Positions 23,801 through 36,359 of a stretch of 64,000 nt of DNA are shown here, piece by piece. This stretch comes from Apostichopus japonicus (Eukaryota > Echinodermata > Holothuroidea > Aspidochirotida > Stichopodidae). Position 1 is the first letter of the stretch. Each line of letters opens with the position of its first letter. The stretch is taken from positions 13,382,001 to 13,446,000 of the forward strand of contig NC_092563.1 in NCBI RefSeq assembly GCF_037975245.1, in the 5' to 3' direction. The notes under the pieces are model-generated. The model saw only the letters and a program-made list of their open reading frames with translations. It ran no database searches and had not been told where the DNA came from. The translations under genes and the position numbers were made by a program.

Positions 23801-24465
23801 ATCGGGGTTAAAACTTTAAGGTCACTTTTGGTCAAGAAATCATTTTTGTTACCGATAGTAGAGTTATACCACGTAAAAGAAGAACCTTTCTACTTTAATG
23901 TGGTGCTAACCGGACATCCTAGTAGGCTCCATAACTAAAGTTAATGGATTTTGAAGAAAGAAAAAAAATCATTTTTTGGATCATTACACCTTAGATATAC
24001 AGCGCGTTTAGAGATGTCCGTATCGGGGTTAAAATTTCAAGGTCACTTTTGGTCAAAAAATCATTTTTGTTACCGATAGAAGAGGTATACCACGTGAAAG
24101 AGGAACATTTCTACTTTAATGTGGTGCTAACCGGACATGCCAGTAGGCTCCATAACTAAAGTTAATCGATTTTGAAAAAAAAAAAAATTAACCATTTTTC
24201 TGATCATTACACATTACGTATATACAGCGCGTTTAGAGATGTCCGGATCGGGGTTAAAACTTTAAGGCCATATTTGGTCAAGAAATCATTTTTGTTACCG
24301 ATAGTAGAGGTATACCACGTGAAAGATGAACCTGTCTACTTTAATATGGTGCTAACCGGACATCCTAGTAGGCTCCATAACTAAAGTTAATCGATTTTGA
24401 AAAAATAAAAATTAACCATTTTTCTTATCATTACACATAACGTATATACAGCGCGTTTGGGGTTT
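20867..24465 (+). repeat. Right arm array of foldback element 1, about 16 units
   Basis: Reverse complement of the left-arm units, with a period of about 225 bp. Two subtypes are visible: one with 'agagatgtccgtatcgg' and one with 'agagaagggtctgtatcgg', differing in length by 2 bp. Runs of units repeat in the same order (for example about 21030-22030 resembles 22380-23120), which indicates recent block duplications. Confidence 0.93.
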
Positions 24466-24829
24466 TATTTTCACCAATCTAGCGTTTTTTCGTCAACTGT
24501 CGCTGGTAACACTGGTTATAACAAACACACACGACCGCAGTTGTAGTACTGTGTGTCATGTCTTACTGTCCTTTTTTTCTTAGTGGCTGCTGTTAGTGTC
24601 TGCTCTTAGTGGCTGCTACATTCAATGAGGCCACACACTCTACACGACCGGTGTGAAGTTAGATACTTATTCCCCGTTCCTCGTTCGATATTCGCGAATG
24701 AGTAACTGAGCTACCTATTCAGTTACGTATTCGACAATGGTACAAAAGCTTCTTACAAGATGTTCAACATTTGGTCGTGGAAAGAGGTTTTATCAATGGC
24801 CCATGGTCATATGAACTCTAACGACTATG

Positions 24830-26390
24830 TGGAAGGGTACCATAATGCATCTTGCCCGGTCCAAATAGTTCTTGACCAACTAAAATGACCACTACTTCAT
24901 GAGTTCTTAAATTAATGTAACTGGACCAGAAAAAAATCACTTTAGGCCCTAATCAAGACTAGCACGCCTTGGACCACCTTACCAATGGGTCATATGAATT
25001 CTTAACACATTGTAGAAGGATACCATAATGCGTCTTGCCCGGTCCAAAGCGTGCTTGACCAATTAAACTGACCATTAAATCAACATTTTTTTAAATAAAT
25101 GTAACGGGAACTGAAATTAAAACATTTGGGCCCTAATCAAAACCAGCACGCCTTGGACCGCCCAACCAATGGGTCATGGGAAGTCTAAGGACCTTATAGA
25201 AGGGTAAAATAATGCGTCTTGCCCGGTCCAAAGAGTGCTTGACCAATTTAAATGACCACTAAATCATTACTTCTTCAATGAGTGAAACGGGACCACGAAA
25301 AAGCTTTGGGCCCTAATCCATGCAGCACTCCTTGAACCACCTAACCAATCGGTAACATGTACTCTAAGGACATTGTAGAAGAGTACCATAATGCGTCTTG
25401 CCCGGTCCAAAGCGTGCTTGACCAATTTAAATGACCACTAAATCATTACTTCTTCAATGAGTGAAACGGGACCACGAAAAAGCTTTGGGCCCTAATCCAT
25501 GCAGCACGCCTTGGACCACCTAACCAATGGGTAACATTAACTCTAAGGACATTGTAGAAGAGTACCATAATGCGTCTTGCCCGGTCCAAAGAGTGCTTGA
25601 CCAATTTAAATGACCACTAAATCATTACTTCTTTAATGAGTGTAATTGGACCATGAAAAAGCTTTGGGCCCTAATCCATGCAGCACGCCTTGGACCACCT
25701 AACCAATGGGTAACATTAACTCTAAGGACATTGTAGAAGAGTACCATAATGCGTCTTGCCCGGTCCAAAGCGTGCTTGACCATTTAAACTGACCATTAAA
25801 TCATTACTCCATCATCGAGTGTAACGGGACCACGAAAAAGCTTTGGGCCCTAATCCATGCAGCACGCTTTGGACCACCTAACCAATCGGTAACATTAACC
25901 ATAAGGACATTGTAGAAGAGTACCATAATGCGTCTTGCCCGGTCCAAAGAGTGCTTGATCAATTTAAATGACCACTAAATCATTACTTCTTCAATGAGTG
26001 AAACGGGACCACGAAAAAGCTTTGGGCCCTAATCCATGCAGCACGCTTTGGACCACCTAACCAATGGATAACAGTAACTCTAAGGACATTGTAAAAGAGT
26101 ACCATAATGCGTCTTGCCCGGTCCAAAGAATGCTTGACCAATTCAAATGCCCACTACATCATCACTTCTTAAATGAATGTAACACTGGATCACGAATAAA
26201 AAGCATTTGGGCCCTAATCAAGACCAGAACGCCTTGGACCACCTAACCGATGGGTCATATGATTTTTTAAGACAGTGTAGAAGAGTACCATAATGCGTCT
26301 TGCCCGGTCCAAAGTGTGCTTGACCAATTTAAATGACCACTACATCATCACTTCTTAAATGAGTGTCCATCTCATATGTTATGTATCGTG
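24830..26390 (+). repeat. Left array of foldback element 2, 9 units of about 180 bp
   Basis: Marker 'gcgtcttgcccggtccaaa' recurs about every 178-181 bp from about 24850 to 26293, with 'gggccctaatccatgcagca' and 'ccataatgcg' in each unit. Confidence 0.95.
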
Positions 26391-27389
26391 CGTTTAGTGT
26401 CAACCGGTAGCATTACAAATTGCACTTTGGACCCTCAAGGAATGAAAAAGAGAGAACTCGTTTTAAGTGCATTCTAATTAATGGCAGCATGTCTATATAC
26501 ATGGCCAAATTCTATCGGAAAGTTTATACAATTTAAGAAAGCCTCTAAATGACTTCCGAATTCATCGATATGTTAGCATATAACACTTTAACTTACTCAA
26601 ATCACTTACGAAATTTCAGCCTAATCAAAAGGGAAAAATTGCAATGTGGCAGATATTTGAACACGATGGCATAAAGCGACAGCATCTTTCTAGGGCTGTA
26701 GCAAGGCCGTAGCAAGGCTGTAGCAGGCTTGTAGCAGGCATGCACTGTCATGATAGCCCAATGAAGCTTAATGGTTCGACGCCAGGGAGCAATCACGCTA
26801 TGATTAATATGAACTCTCAGCCTTTTAAAGGTAATTCCATGGACGTTAAATGACGGTAGGCAGTCAGCTCGTTCATCGGTATCAATTAGTTCGAGCCTAA
26901 TGTTCAAGCGCTCTTTTACGAGAGAAAACTTCTAGGAAACATTCTGAATGAATCATTCAATTACAATCAGAACGCATGGTCCTTTATTCCGCTCATTCAA
27001 ATTTATCTTATGAAGTATTGAGTAATAGTGTATGGAACATCTTTGCACATAGATTGGTAAAAGTGTATTAATTCTACCAGATTAGAGTAATTTGGCATGA
27101 ACATTTCTCTTCTGCAAGTATATTTCAATCCAATCAGAGAATAAATGGGGAGGGGTGGGGGGGGGGTGGATATTAAGCATGTAATATTCTATACTTCCAT
27201 AATTGACTCAGCATATAGCCTAATTGATATTTACCGAAGAATTAATACATTAATTAAATACAATTGTAAGTGATTAGAAAGTGTAATTTTGACTTAAATT
27301 AACAAACGCGAAATTGACCTTAAATCTAGCACTTTTGCTAATGGATTGAATGTGTTTTGTGTATTGTGTAAAATTTGTATAGCTAGATT
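26391..27389. other. Left part of foldback element 2 centre
   Basis: Non-repetitive AT-rich sequence. It includes a short direct repeat of 'gctgtagcaagg' type (26690-26740) and a 101-codon minus-strand frame (26602-26907) without recognisable features. Confidence 0.4.
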
Positions 27390-28666
27390 CAGGGACGTAG
27401 CAAAGGCCTGATGATTGGGGGTTTAGTGGCTGAAATTCCAACTGGATGGGTTTTGGAGCCAGAAAATTCCGACTGCTGCCTTGTACCCTGGTCAGTGTCA
27501 GTCAGACACCCTATCTTTCGCGACTGCACTTTTGTTCCAAACTTTTCTCGGTACATTTGTACCACTGGCCCTCACTTCACAAACTTATTAATCACTCTGG
27601 TTAAGCGAGTAAGCAACTGAGTACAAGTTATCTGCTTGGTAAGCTACATAGACTACTGACTTAAAAAGCTATGTTAATGTAACAAAGGGGAAACTTTTTT
27701 GTCAACAAATTATATTCGACGACATAGTGAATTACCCAAAAATACAGTGCTTTTTCCTAGCGCGCTTAATATTATTTTCTTGGGGGTGGGGTGGGGCTAT
27801 TTATCACTCACATGAATAAAAAAAATTGTTCACTTCATTCCAACTGAGCATTTGGAATGATGTGAACAATTAAACATTTTGCAGAAAAATGTTGAGTTGA
27901 CGTTATACGATACCGTAAGTTGTCAATTAAACATTTTGCAGATATTTTTTCAATTGCTCAATTGGAATGAAGTGAACAATTGAACATTTTGCCAAAAATG
28001 TCCAATTGACGAGATAAGATAAGTTGTCAATTAAACATTTCTCAGAAAATGTTTCAATTGCTCATATGGAATGAAATGAACAATTGAATATTTTGCAGCA
28101 AAAAATGACTAATTGACGAGATTTGATTAGTTTTCAATTAAACATTTTTCACAAAATTGTTCAATTACTCATTTAAAGCAAGTAAGCAATGCAACATTTT
28201 TCTGTTTTTTTTTATAACATTTTATCTTGTTATCTAAACAATTTACAGAAAAATTTCACCTTATGGGGCAAAGTTGTTCTTATGTTGATGGCATTTTTAA
28301 GCTTCCGTAGATTAGCATTGAGCGTTTTAATCGTATATGTTGTGCAGTAGTTGTATTAGGCATTTTTTTTAGAGTATTCAAAATCATACGAAGTTTTGTA
28401 TGGTGGAGTATAAAGATCGCGACATACAATTTCTCATTGTGACAAGGAAATCGTAGTAAATATGACTGATTCAAGGTCAATTTTGACCGAAAATTTTAGG
28501 TCACTACAAGAATATTTGAAAATTAGAGTGCGCCAGTCGGAAAAATTAGAGTGCGACAGTCGGAAATTCCGACTGTCGCACTAAAATTTTCCAACTATCG
28601 TCAGTTTTACCAAGATTGGGGAGGGGGGGGGTGAGACACCCCACACCCCCTCTAGCGACGTCCCTG
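27390..28666. mobile_element. hAT-type nonautonomous element, 1277 bp
   Basis: Ends CAGGGACGTAGC and GCGACGTCCCTG are inverted, and the 8-bp duplication GCTAGATT flanks it (27382-27389 and 28667-28674). Inside, 27830-28190 holds three or four diverged units containing 'caattgaacattttgc'-like sequence. Confidence 0.92.
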
Positions 28667-29123
28667 GCTAGATTATGGACGTTATAATTAATAATTAGGT
28701 AGAACTGAATGAAAGGAAATCAACTAAAAAATCACACTAACTCTGGTCTATGTTTAGTTGGAATAAACCCAGTGAGACTTCTTATGGTGGATCTGCCTTC
28801 TACACTCCAAGAGAAACTTTCTATTGAAAAATCACTAAGAGAAAGAACAAGCACATGCATGGGAACACGATAAAATCAAAATGCATAGAATGGCACTATA
28901 GGGTAACTTGGACGGTTCATTACCAACTATGGCTAATGGAGATCATAAATAAAGCAGAAAGGGATTTCGGCATAAAATATATGTCTGGGTAGACCTATTT
29001 CACTTGAAGACTATTTTGCTAAATAAACTATTAAAGTCAGTTTATCTCCGCTTGACCCGAGATGACTGATTGTCTGTTTATAGCTCCATGGTCAGCTCTA
29101 GAATGTAGCAGTGGAATCTTTCA

Positions 29124-29213
29124 GAATCTACGAAGGGGGTTAAAGCGTTCAAAACCACTTTCAAGAAGAGAGGCAAGAACACTTCTCTGTTCTTTAAATC
29201 TGTAAATATGTGA
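29124..29213 (+). pseudogene. Possible captured exon fragment, 29 codons
   Basis: After a 'tttcag' there is an open stretch ESTKGVKAFKTTFKKRGKNT, then SLFFKSVNM and a stop, with a composition unlike the surrounding satellite. Mutator-type elements are known to capture host gene pieces. This is weak evidence and it may be chance. Confidence 0.15.
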
Positions 29214-29574
29214 AGGGTTGACGGGTGAAATGAATAAAAGAAATAAAATTAAGTTCTATGAACGAATAATTAAAACAAAAACGTTTTCAGTTCGTTGCCA
29301 GTCTACAGAAATCACTTCATTCTGAAAATGTAGTTGCGCTAAGGTCCCCCCCCCCCCCATAAAAAAAAAAAGAGTGCGCGTGTGTTTCTCCGGAATGGGA
29401 AGGAAACTTTGTATGCTGATGATTGTAAAGCACCAATTAGCATTAAACTTGCGAGCCAAAGGTGTTGCTTTTGTTTTGTATCACCACACTGGTACAGACG
29501 TAGAGTTGAAATTCAAAAAAGAAGATATTGATGAATGTACTGGATAATGATTGTGCATTAGTCGTTTGTATTGG

Positions 29575-32165
29575 TCAAATACTCTTTGGACCGGGTAAGA
29601 CGCATTATGGAACTCTTCAACAATGTCCTTAGAATTCATATGACCAATTGGTTGGGTGGTCCGAGGCGTGCTGGTCTTGACTGGGGCCTAAACATTTTTG
29701 CAGGTCCATTAACATTCATTAACGAAGTAATGATTTAGTGGTCATTTAAATTGGTCAAGCACTCTTTGGAACGGGCAAGACGCATCATGGTACCGTTCTA
29801 CAATGTTCTTGGACTTCCTGTGACCTATTGGTTAGGTGGTCCAAGGCGTGCTGGTCTTGACTGGGGCCTAAAGATTTTGCAGGTCCATTTACATTCATTA
29901 ACGAAGTGATGATTTAATGGTCGTTTAAATTGGTCAAGCACACTTTGGACCGGGCAAGACGCATTATGGTACTCTTCTACAATGTCCTTAGAGTTCATGT
30001 TGACCATCGGTTTGGTGATCCAAGGCGTGCTGCATGGATTAGGGCCCAAAGCTTTTTTGTGGTCCCGTTTCACTCATTAAAGAAGTAATGATTTAATGGT
30101 CATTTAAATTGGTCAAGCACTCTTTGGACCGGGCAAGACGCATTATGGAACATTTCTACAATGTCCTTAGAGTTCATGTTAACCATCGGTTTGGTGATCC
30201 AAGGCGTGCTGCATGGATTAGGGCCCAAAGCTTTTTCGTGGTCCCGTTACACTCGATGATGTAGTAATGATTTAGTGGTCATTTAAATTGGTCAAGCACG
30301 CTTTGAACCGGGCAAGACGCATTATGGTACTCTTTTACAATGTCTTTAGAGTACATGTTACCGATTGGTTAGGTGGTCCAAGGCGTGCTGCATGGATTAG
30401 GGCCCAAAGCTTTTTCGTGGTCCCGTTACACTCATCGGAAGAAGTAATGATTTAGTGGTCATTTAAATTGGTCAAGCACGCTTTGGACCGGGCAAGACGC
30501 ATTATGGTACTCTTCTACAATGTCCTTAGAGTTCATGTTGACCATCGGTTTGGTGATCCAAGGCGTGCTGCATGGATGAGGGCCCAAAGCTTTTTTCGGG
30601 GTCCCGATTCACTCATTAAAGAAGTAATGATTTAATGGTCATTTAAATTGGTCAAGCACTCTTTGGACCGGGCAAGACGCATTATGGTACTCTTCTACAA
30701 TGTCCTTAGAGTTCATGTTAACCATCAGTTTGGTGATCCAAGACGTGCTGCTTGGATTAGGGCCCAAAGTTTTTTCGTGGTCCCGTTACACTCGATGATG
30801 TAGTAATGATTTAGTGGTCATTTAAATTGGTCAAGCACGCTTTGGACCGGGCAAGACGCATTATGGTACTCTTCTACAATGTGCTTAGAGTTAATGTTAC
30901 CCATTGGTTAGGTGGTCCAAGGCGTGCTGCATGGATTAGGGCCCAAAGCTTTTTCGTGGTCCCGTTACACTCATCGGAAGAAGTAATGATTTAGTGGTCA
31001 TTTAAATTGGTCAAGCACTCTTTGGACCGGGCAAGACGCATTATGGTACTCTTATGCAATGTCCTTAGAGTTCATGTTAACCATCGGTTTGGTGATACAA
31101 AGCGTGCTGCATGGATGAGGGCCCAAAGCTTTTTCGTGGTCCCGTTACACTCATCGGAAGAAGTAATGATTTAATGGTGATTTTAATTGGTCAAGCACTC
31201 TTTGGACCGGGCAAGACGCATTATGGTACTCTTCTACAATGTCCTTAGAGTTCATGTTGACCATCGGTTTGGTGATCCAAGGCGTGCTGCTTGGATTAGG
31301 GCCCAAAGTTTTTTCGTGGTCCCGTTACCCTCGATGATGTAGTAATGATTTAGTGGTCATTTAAATTGGTCAAGCACGCTTTGGACCGGGCAAGACGCAT
31401 TATGGTACTCTTCTACAATGTGCTTAGAGTTAATGTTACCCATTGGTTAGGTGGTCCAAGGCGTGCTGCATGGATTAGGGCCCAAAGCTTTTTCGTGGTC
31501 CCGTTACACTCATCGGAAGAAGTAATGATTTAGTGGTCATTTAAATTGGTCAAGCACGCTTTGGACCGGGCAAGACGCATTATGGTACTCTTCTACAATG
31601 TCCTTAGAGTTAATATTACCCATTGGTTAGGTGGTCCAAGGCGTGCTGCATGGATTAGGGCCCAAAGCTTTTTCGTGGTCCCGTTACACTCATCGGAAGA
31701 AGTAATGATTTAGTGGTCATTTAAATTGGTCAAGCACTCTTTGGACCGGGCAAGACGCATTATGTTACCCTTCTACAAGGTTCTTAGACTTCCTACGACC
31801 CATTGGTTGGGCGGTCCAAGGCGTGCTGGTCTTGATTAGGGCCCAAATGTTTTTATTTCAGTTCCCGTTACATTTATTTAAAAAAAATGTTGATTTAATG
31901 GTCATTTTAATTGGTCAAGCACTCTTTGGACCGGGCAAGACGCATAATGGTATCCTTCTACAATGTGTCAAGAATTCATATGACCCATTGGTAAGGTGGT
32001 CCAAGGCGTGCTAGTCTTGATTAGGGCCTAAAGTAATTTTTTTACATTAATTTAAGAACTGATGAAGTACTGGTCATTTTAGTTGGCCAAGAACTATTTG
32101 GACCGGGCAAGATGCATTATGGTACCCTTCTACATAGTCATCGGAGTTCATATGACCCATGGGCC
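29575..32165 (-). repeat. Right array of foldback element 2, 15 units of about 180 bp
   Basis: Inverse of the left array. 'gaccgggcaagacgcat' recurs from about 29589 to 32099 at a very regular 180-bp spacing. Inner units are almost identical, while the two or three outermost units are more diverged and match the outermost left units. Confidence 0.95.
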
Positions 32166-32506
32166 ATAGATAAACCTCTTTCCACGACCAAATGTTGAAC
32201 ATCTTGTAAGAAAGCTTTTGTCTTGCCACAGGTGTTACGTCGATACAATTGTCGAATACGTAACCGAATAGGCAGCTCAGTTACTCATTCGCGAATATCG
32301 AACGAGGAACGGGGAATAAGTATCTAACTTCACACCGGTCTCTACACGAAGCGTTTCAACTGTGGTTGACCGAAATTCGATTCCATAAAAATGCTCGAGT
32401 TGAATTGCTAAGGATTACTCAAAAAGTGGAGGCGCTATTGCTAATTCTATGTAGCATAGCGTTTCAGTGTGGCGCTTCTAGAGGGCTAAAAATCTACTCT
32501 GTAGGG

Positions 32507-32901
32507 CAGGGTTGTCCAACTTTTTGCAGAGGAGGGCCACATGGAATGATTATGATGAAGGAGGGGGCCGCATGAACCCTATACGCTCGATTTTTCGATT
32601 TTTGCAACAAAATGTGAGCACTGCGCACGGAGCGCACTTATTTACTTTCCTTCCTGATAAAACATATGCATAGGCCTAAAGTCCAGCCGCCCCCTTCCCC
32701 CTCCGCTGAGAGTATCACACAAACTGACCTTTATGCAGTTTTTTGGACCCAGAAGGTTCGAATGATTGATTATATAGCTTCAAATTGTTATAAAAAAATC
32801 TGCTCACTAAAATTTCGCACCGTAGAGCATCTCTGGCGGGCCGGACGCAACCCTGCGGCGGGCCGGACTGTGGCCCGCGGGCCGTAGGTTGGACAACCCT
32901 G
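32507..32901. mobile_element. hAT-type MITE, 395 bp
   Basis: Ends CAGGGTTGTCCAAC and GTTGGACAACCCTG are perfect inverted repeats. The 8-bp duplication CTGTAGGG flanks both sides (32499-32506 and 32902-32909). Internal 'gaggagggccac' and 'gtggcccgcgggcc' extend the inverted match. Confidence 0.95.
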
Positions 32902-32909
32902 CTGTAGGG

Positions 32910-35900
32910 TGAGGCATTCTGGAGAAATATTATCGGAAATTTGACCGTGTTTTGGCCCTAACTTAGACCGAAAAACGTCATTTTTGACATGTTTTCCCCA
33001 ATTATAGAGCCATCTCTCTACATATGCCTGTGAAGGCTCCTGACTTGATTAATTGTATGGCTTAGCTAGTTGTATCGGATAGGGTTAGTTGACTTCAAGG
33101 TTTTCACTGTTCTCACAATTTTTTGAAAAAAAGGTCAAAACGACTGGTTTTTTCATGTAAACAAATCTTTGAAGACAGAAAAAAAAGAATAAAATCCATG
33201 TGACCCCCTCGGAAAAGGGTTCTTTATTGATCCAGGCTGTCTTATGTGCAAAATAAAGCTATGGGAAGCTCTCTATGGTGTATTTCTATCTCGAGTAATG
33301 ATTTTCTAAACACATGGTTTTTCAGTGACTCACATATGGACCATACCTGTCCAGAAACAAACTGCCCAATGCTAATCAGGAACTCCCCAAATTGGTCACT
33401 TCAAATATGCCAGGCACACTGATACAATATTCCTACAGATTTTGTAACTTCACGAAAATGCCTTAGCTAAATTGGTTCATGGTGGGGACTACACTGGCGA
33501 CCAACTTCCTCAATTAGAGGGATAACAGAATTTGATGGGATGGAGGGCGAAGGGAGTGGGGGATTTGGGGTAGGGTGGCGGGGGGGGGGTGAGGTAGCAA
33601 ACAAACATTTAAGTACTATTTCATAGTCATCAGTACATACACACATTGATTTATTGATTTTCTTTATTTTGTTTCATCACGTGAATATATACAATGTGAT
33701 AGGAAATCCTCTAAAAAAACCTTCAGATGGCTTAACAAAGTAGAGGACTCCCTGTATAGAAAAGGAAAAAAAAGAAAGAAAGCACATGACCGTAGTTACT
33801 TAAGGGTGTCTTCCCCCCCCCCCCCCCCCCCCGCTTGTTGTCTAAATTTCCAAAGAAGATAGTAGTCCCAATTATTCGGTTACAAATAGCAGCCAATACC
33901 TCGACGCATCAAGGCCATATATGTCTACATTTATTTGTGCTGTGGATTACTCTTTCCTGAGACCTACTTGATCATCGTTACTAGAAATATCACAAATTCA
34001 CATTACAAGAAAAATTAAGGACTCAGGTGTACAAACAACATAGCAGACACCACACATCATCACCATTGTCTATATTTCAGCTGCATGTTTGGCGTATACA
34101 GTAAACCAAAATGTAATGTTAGAACTATAATATACATATTTCAGTTAAGACTGACACGGCAGATTACTTGAGATAAAAACTTACACTGGTAATCTGAATT
34201 TTCACTAAATAGTTTAGTTAATAATGGTCACTCATTTTCCAACTTAAATCAGTTTATTCTGACCCAGTCTTTTCTACTCGGGAAATCCATAATTGTCTGA
34301 ACCAGCCATGTACCAGGATATTAATTTATATAGTTAACTTTTACGCTTGTAGACAAATACGTACTGAATGATGACCTTGAAATGTCACAACAAACTTTGT
34401 TGATTACACAGAATTTGAAGAAAAATATCTTATTATACAAAGCAAAGCAAAAACTTACAATTAAAAAAGAACAAGTTCCCCTATTATGACAAGATTTCAG
34501 AACATTAAAATTATCTAAAAATCACTGTTTTGGAGGAAATTTGAAAAAGTTCAAACCATTGTAAGCAGTGACTTGGGGATATAATTTAGCAGCTATAATG
34601 CTATTAGATATAAGTGTTTGAAAATGCCTGTAAGCATTGCTCATATCTCGCCAGGGTCTCTAAGTGGACGATAGTTTGCAGACACCACTGTAAATAACAA
34701 AACACTGTCAAAATTTGTAATCAATAACAACAATGAAAGTTTGTAGAAATCGATTATAAAACTTGATCCTAGGCAACCATTCTTTTTGGACTACTTTAGA
34801 AACTCGCATGTGGGTTGGAGTGGCCCTTCATGTGGGGACGTACGTGGGGGTGGGGGAGCCTTCTGTTATAGATAAGACAAACTGACTTTGTTTTGAAGTA
34901 CCACTGGTGTTCAAGGCTCACATAGGCATCATAAATGCATGCATGGGTATAGTCTATGTACTGAACAAATATAAATGTAAACAATACATCCTGTGCACAC
35001 ACAGATGGGAAAATATATTACAGACAAACGTGCATTTCACTACAATACTACACAATACTATAACGGAAACGAGGCAAGATGACGTCACCCTCATGAACAG
35101 TACTACAAAATAACATGATTAAACTGTAACATGTTGTAGGCTTTATGTTCCTCTCCATCTGGTTCATTCCTTTTTGTAAATTTCAGAAAATCCAAAATCC
35201 ACTTTAATTGATGCAATGGTTGTCGGCGGGATGGGTGACCAAGCCTCCATTTTCAGATAAACAACGGTCAGTAGGTGGACTTAACTCATCTACAACAAAT
35301 CAAAGACAACGATGTCGGGTTATTAATATTCGTTTGCTTACAATAACGATCTTTGAACATGAACATAACGGCCTTTGTATATGGAATTCGAAAAAGAAGC
35401 CGGATGAAAAAGTACTCCATTTCGGTACTCGGATTATTAAAAACAGTAATCTGACTAGCCACTTGGTACTCGAAACCCGAAGTACCCGGAAGTACTTGAA
35501 TTAAATATACTAGACTAGAGCACCACTGGCTTGAATTGAAGCTTTCTTTCTATTAAAACTGTTACATTGATGGGCTGAAGGCTGAACCTTTCTGACCATA
35601 GACAATTCTGAATATCAAGTGGGACCAAATCTTGACGACCAGCCAGAAACGGATTTAAAACAGAAATTATCACGACCAGATAAAAATAAATGCCAGGTGA
35701 CCTTCCTTTTTTTAAGTAAAATATCTAACTACCTCGTTAATGTATTTAAAGAGAAGGATGAGTGACCAGTCTTCTGTGTACAGATAACTTCTGTACAGAG
35801 TGTAAGAGAAGTGCTGCATTTTATTTAATATCACTCAGCTGGGACAATATTTAGTATTGATGTACTTTCAGTTCCCGCTTCAAAGCAATCGCATTGACGT

Positions 35901-36359
35901 TGTGAGCATTATGGACACCTCGCTTATATTTGATAAATTTTAAAAACGGCTGTTCAATATAAGACAATAACGTGGTGAAGCATTGGAAAATTGTGCCAAC
36001 TGGCTGTTCAATATATTGCAGTTAATGAATATGCATGATAATAATACGTAGTAATTATAACCATGGATCGTGGAACTTTCTATTGCAGTGCGTCATGGTT
36101 CTTCATCCTTACACAATTCTAATAAGTAAGTTTGCTTTAACAACTTGATATTTAGCGTAATGTTATACTGTAATGAAGCCAATATTTAGGAAGAGAAAGA
36201 AGGGATATAAAGTGAAGTTTCTAATTGATTGGAATATGATATATGGAGATATTTAAATCCTGGTAAGATCAATCTTTTAATGCTTTACATATCCTGCAAA
36301 TAAGATGAACATTTAATAAACATGACGGCGTACCAAACTCTGTAGGAACTGATCGAACC
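32910..36359. other. Gene-poor stretch
   Basis: I see no gene. It contains a C-run (33813-33832), a possible minus-strand LINE 3' end at about 33655-33760 (on that strand 'caaaataaag' and 'aatcaataaatcaa' resemble a LINE tail), and otherwise AT-rich unique sequence. Short open frames lack features. Confidence 0.45.
33813..33832. repeat. Poly-C tract, 20 bases
   Basis: Uninterrupted C-run in an AT-rich context. Confidence 0.95.

Larger units (their letters stand above)
14432..24625. mobile_element. Giant foldback element 1, about 10.2 kb
   Basis: The ends are inverted: left 14432-14473 and right 24625-24584 share TTGAAYGTAGCAGCCACTAA and the following bases, with 2 differences in 42. Inside are long arms of inverted tandem units (about 220 bp) and further inner inverted repeats around a centre near 18200-18530. 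I found no target duplication, so the exact ends are uncertain and either side may have been altered. No transposase is recognisable. The structure resembles foldback or Rehavkus/Mutator-like elements with satellite-filled arms. Confidence 0.7.
24647..32339. mobile_element. Foldback element 2 (Mutator/Rehavkus-like), 7693 bp, with 9-bp target duplication
   Basis: Terminal inverted repeats start ACCGGTGTGAAGTTAGATAC; they stay nearly identical for about 170 bp apart from one indel of about 20 bp, then pass into inverted arrays of 180-bp units (9 left, 15 right). The direct 9-bp repeat CTCTACACG flanks both ends exactly (24638-24646 and 32340-32348). Nine-base duplications with long satellite-filled terminal repeats are typical of Mutator-superfamily elements such as Rehavkus. 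The central 26390-29570 segment has no recognisable transposase and holds a later hAT insertion. Confidence 0.9.
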
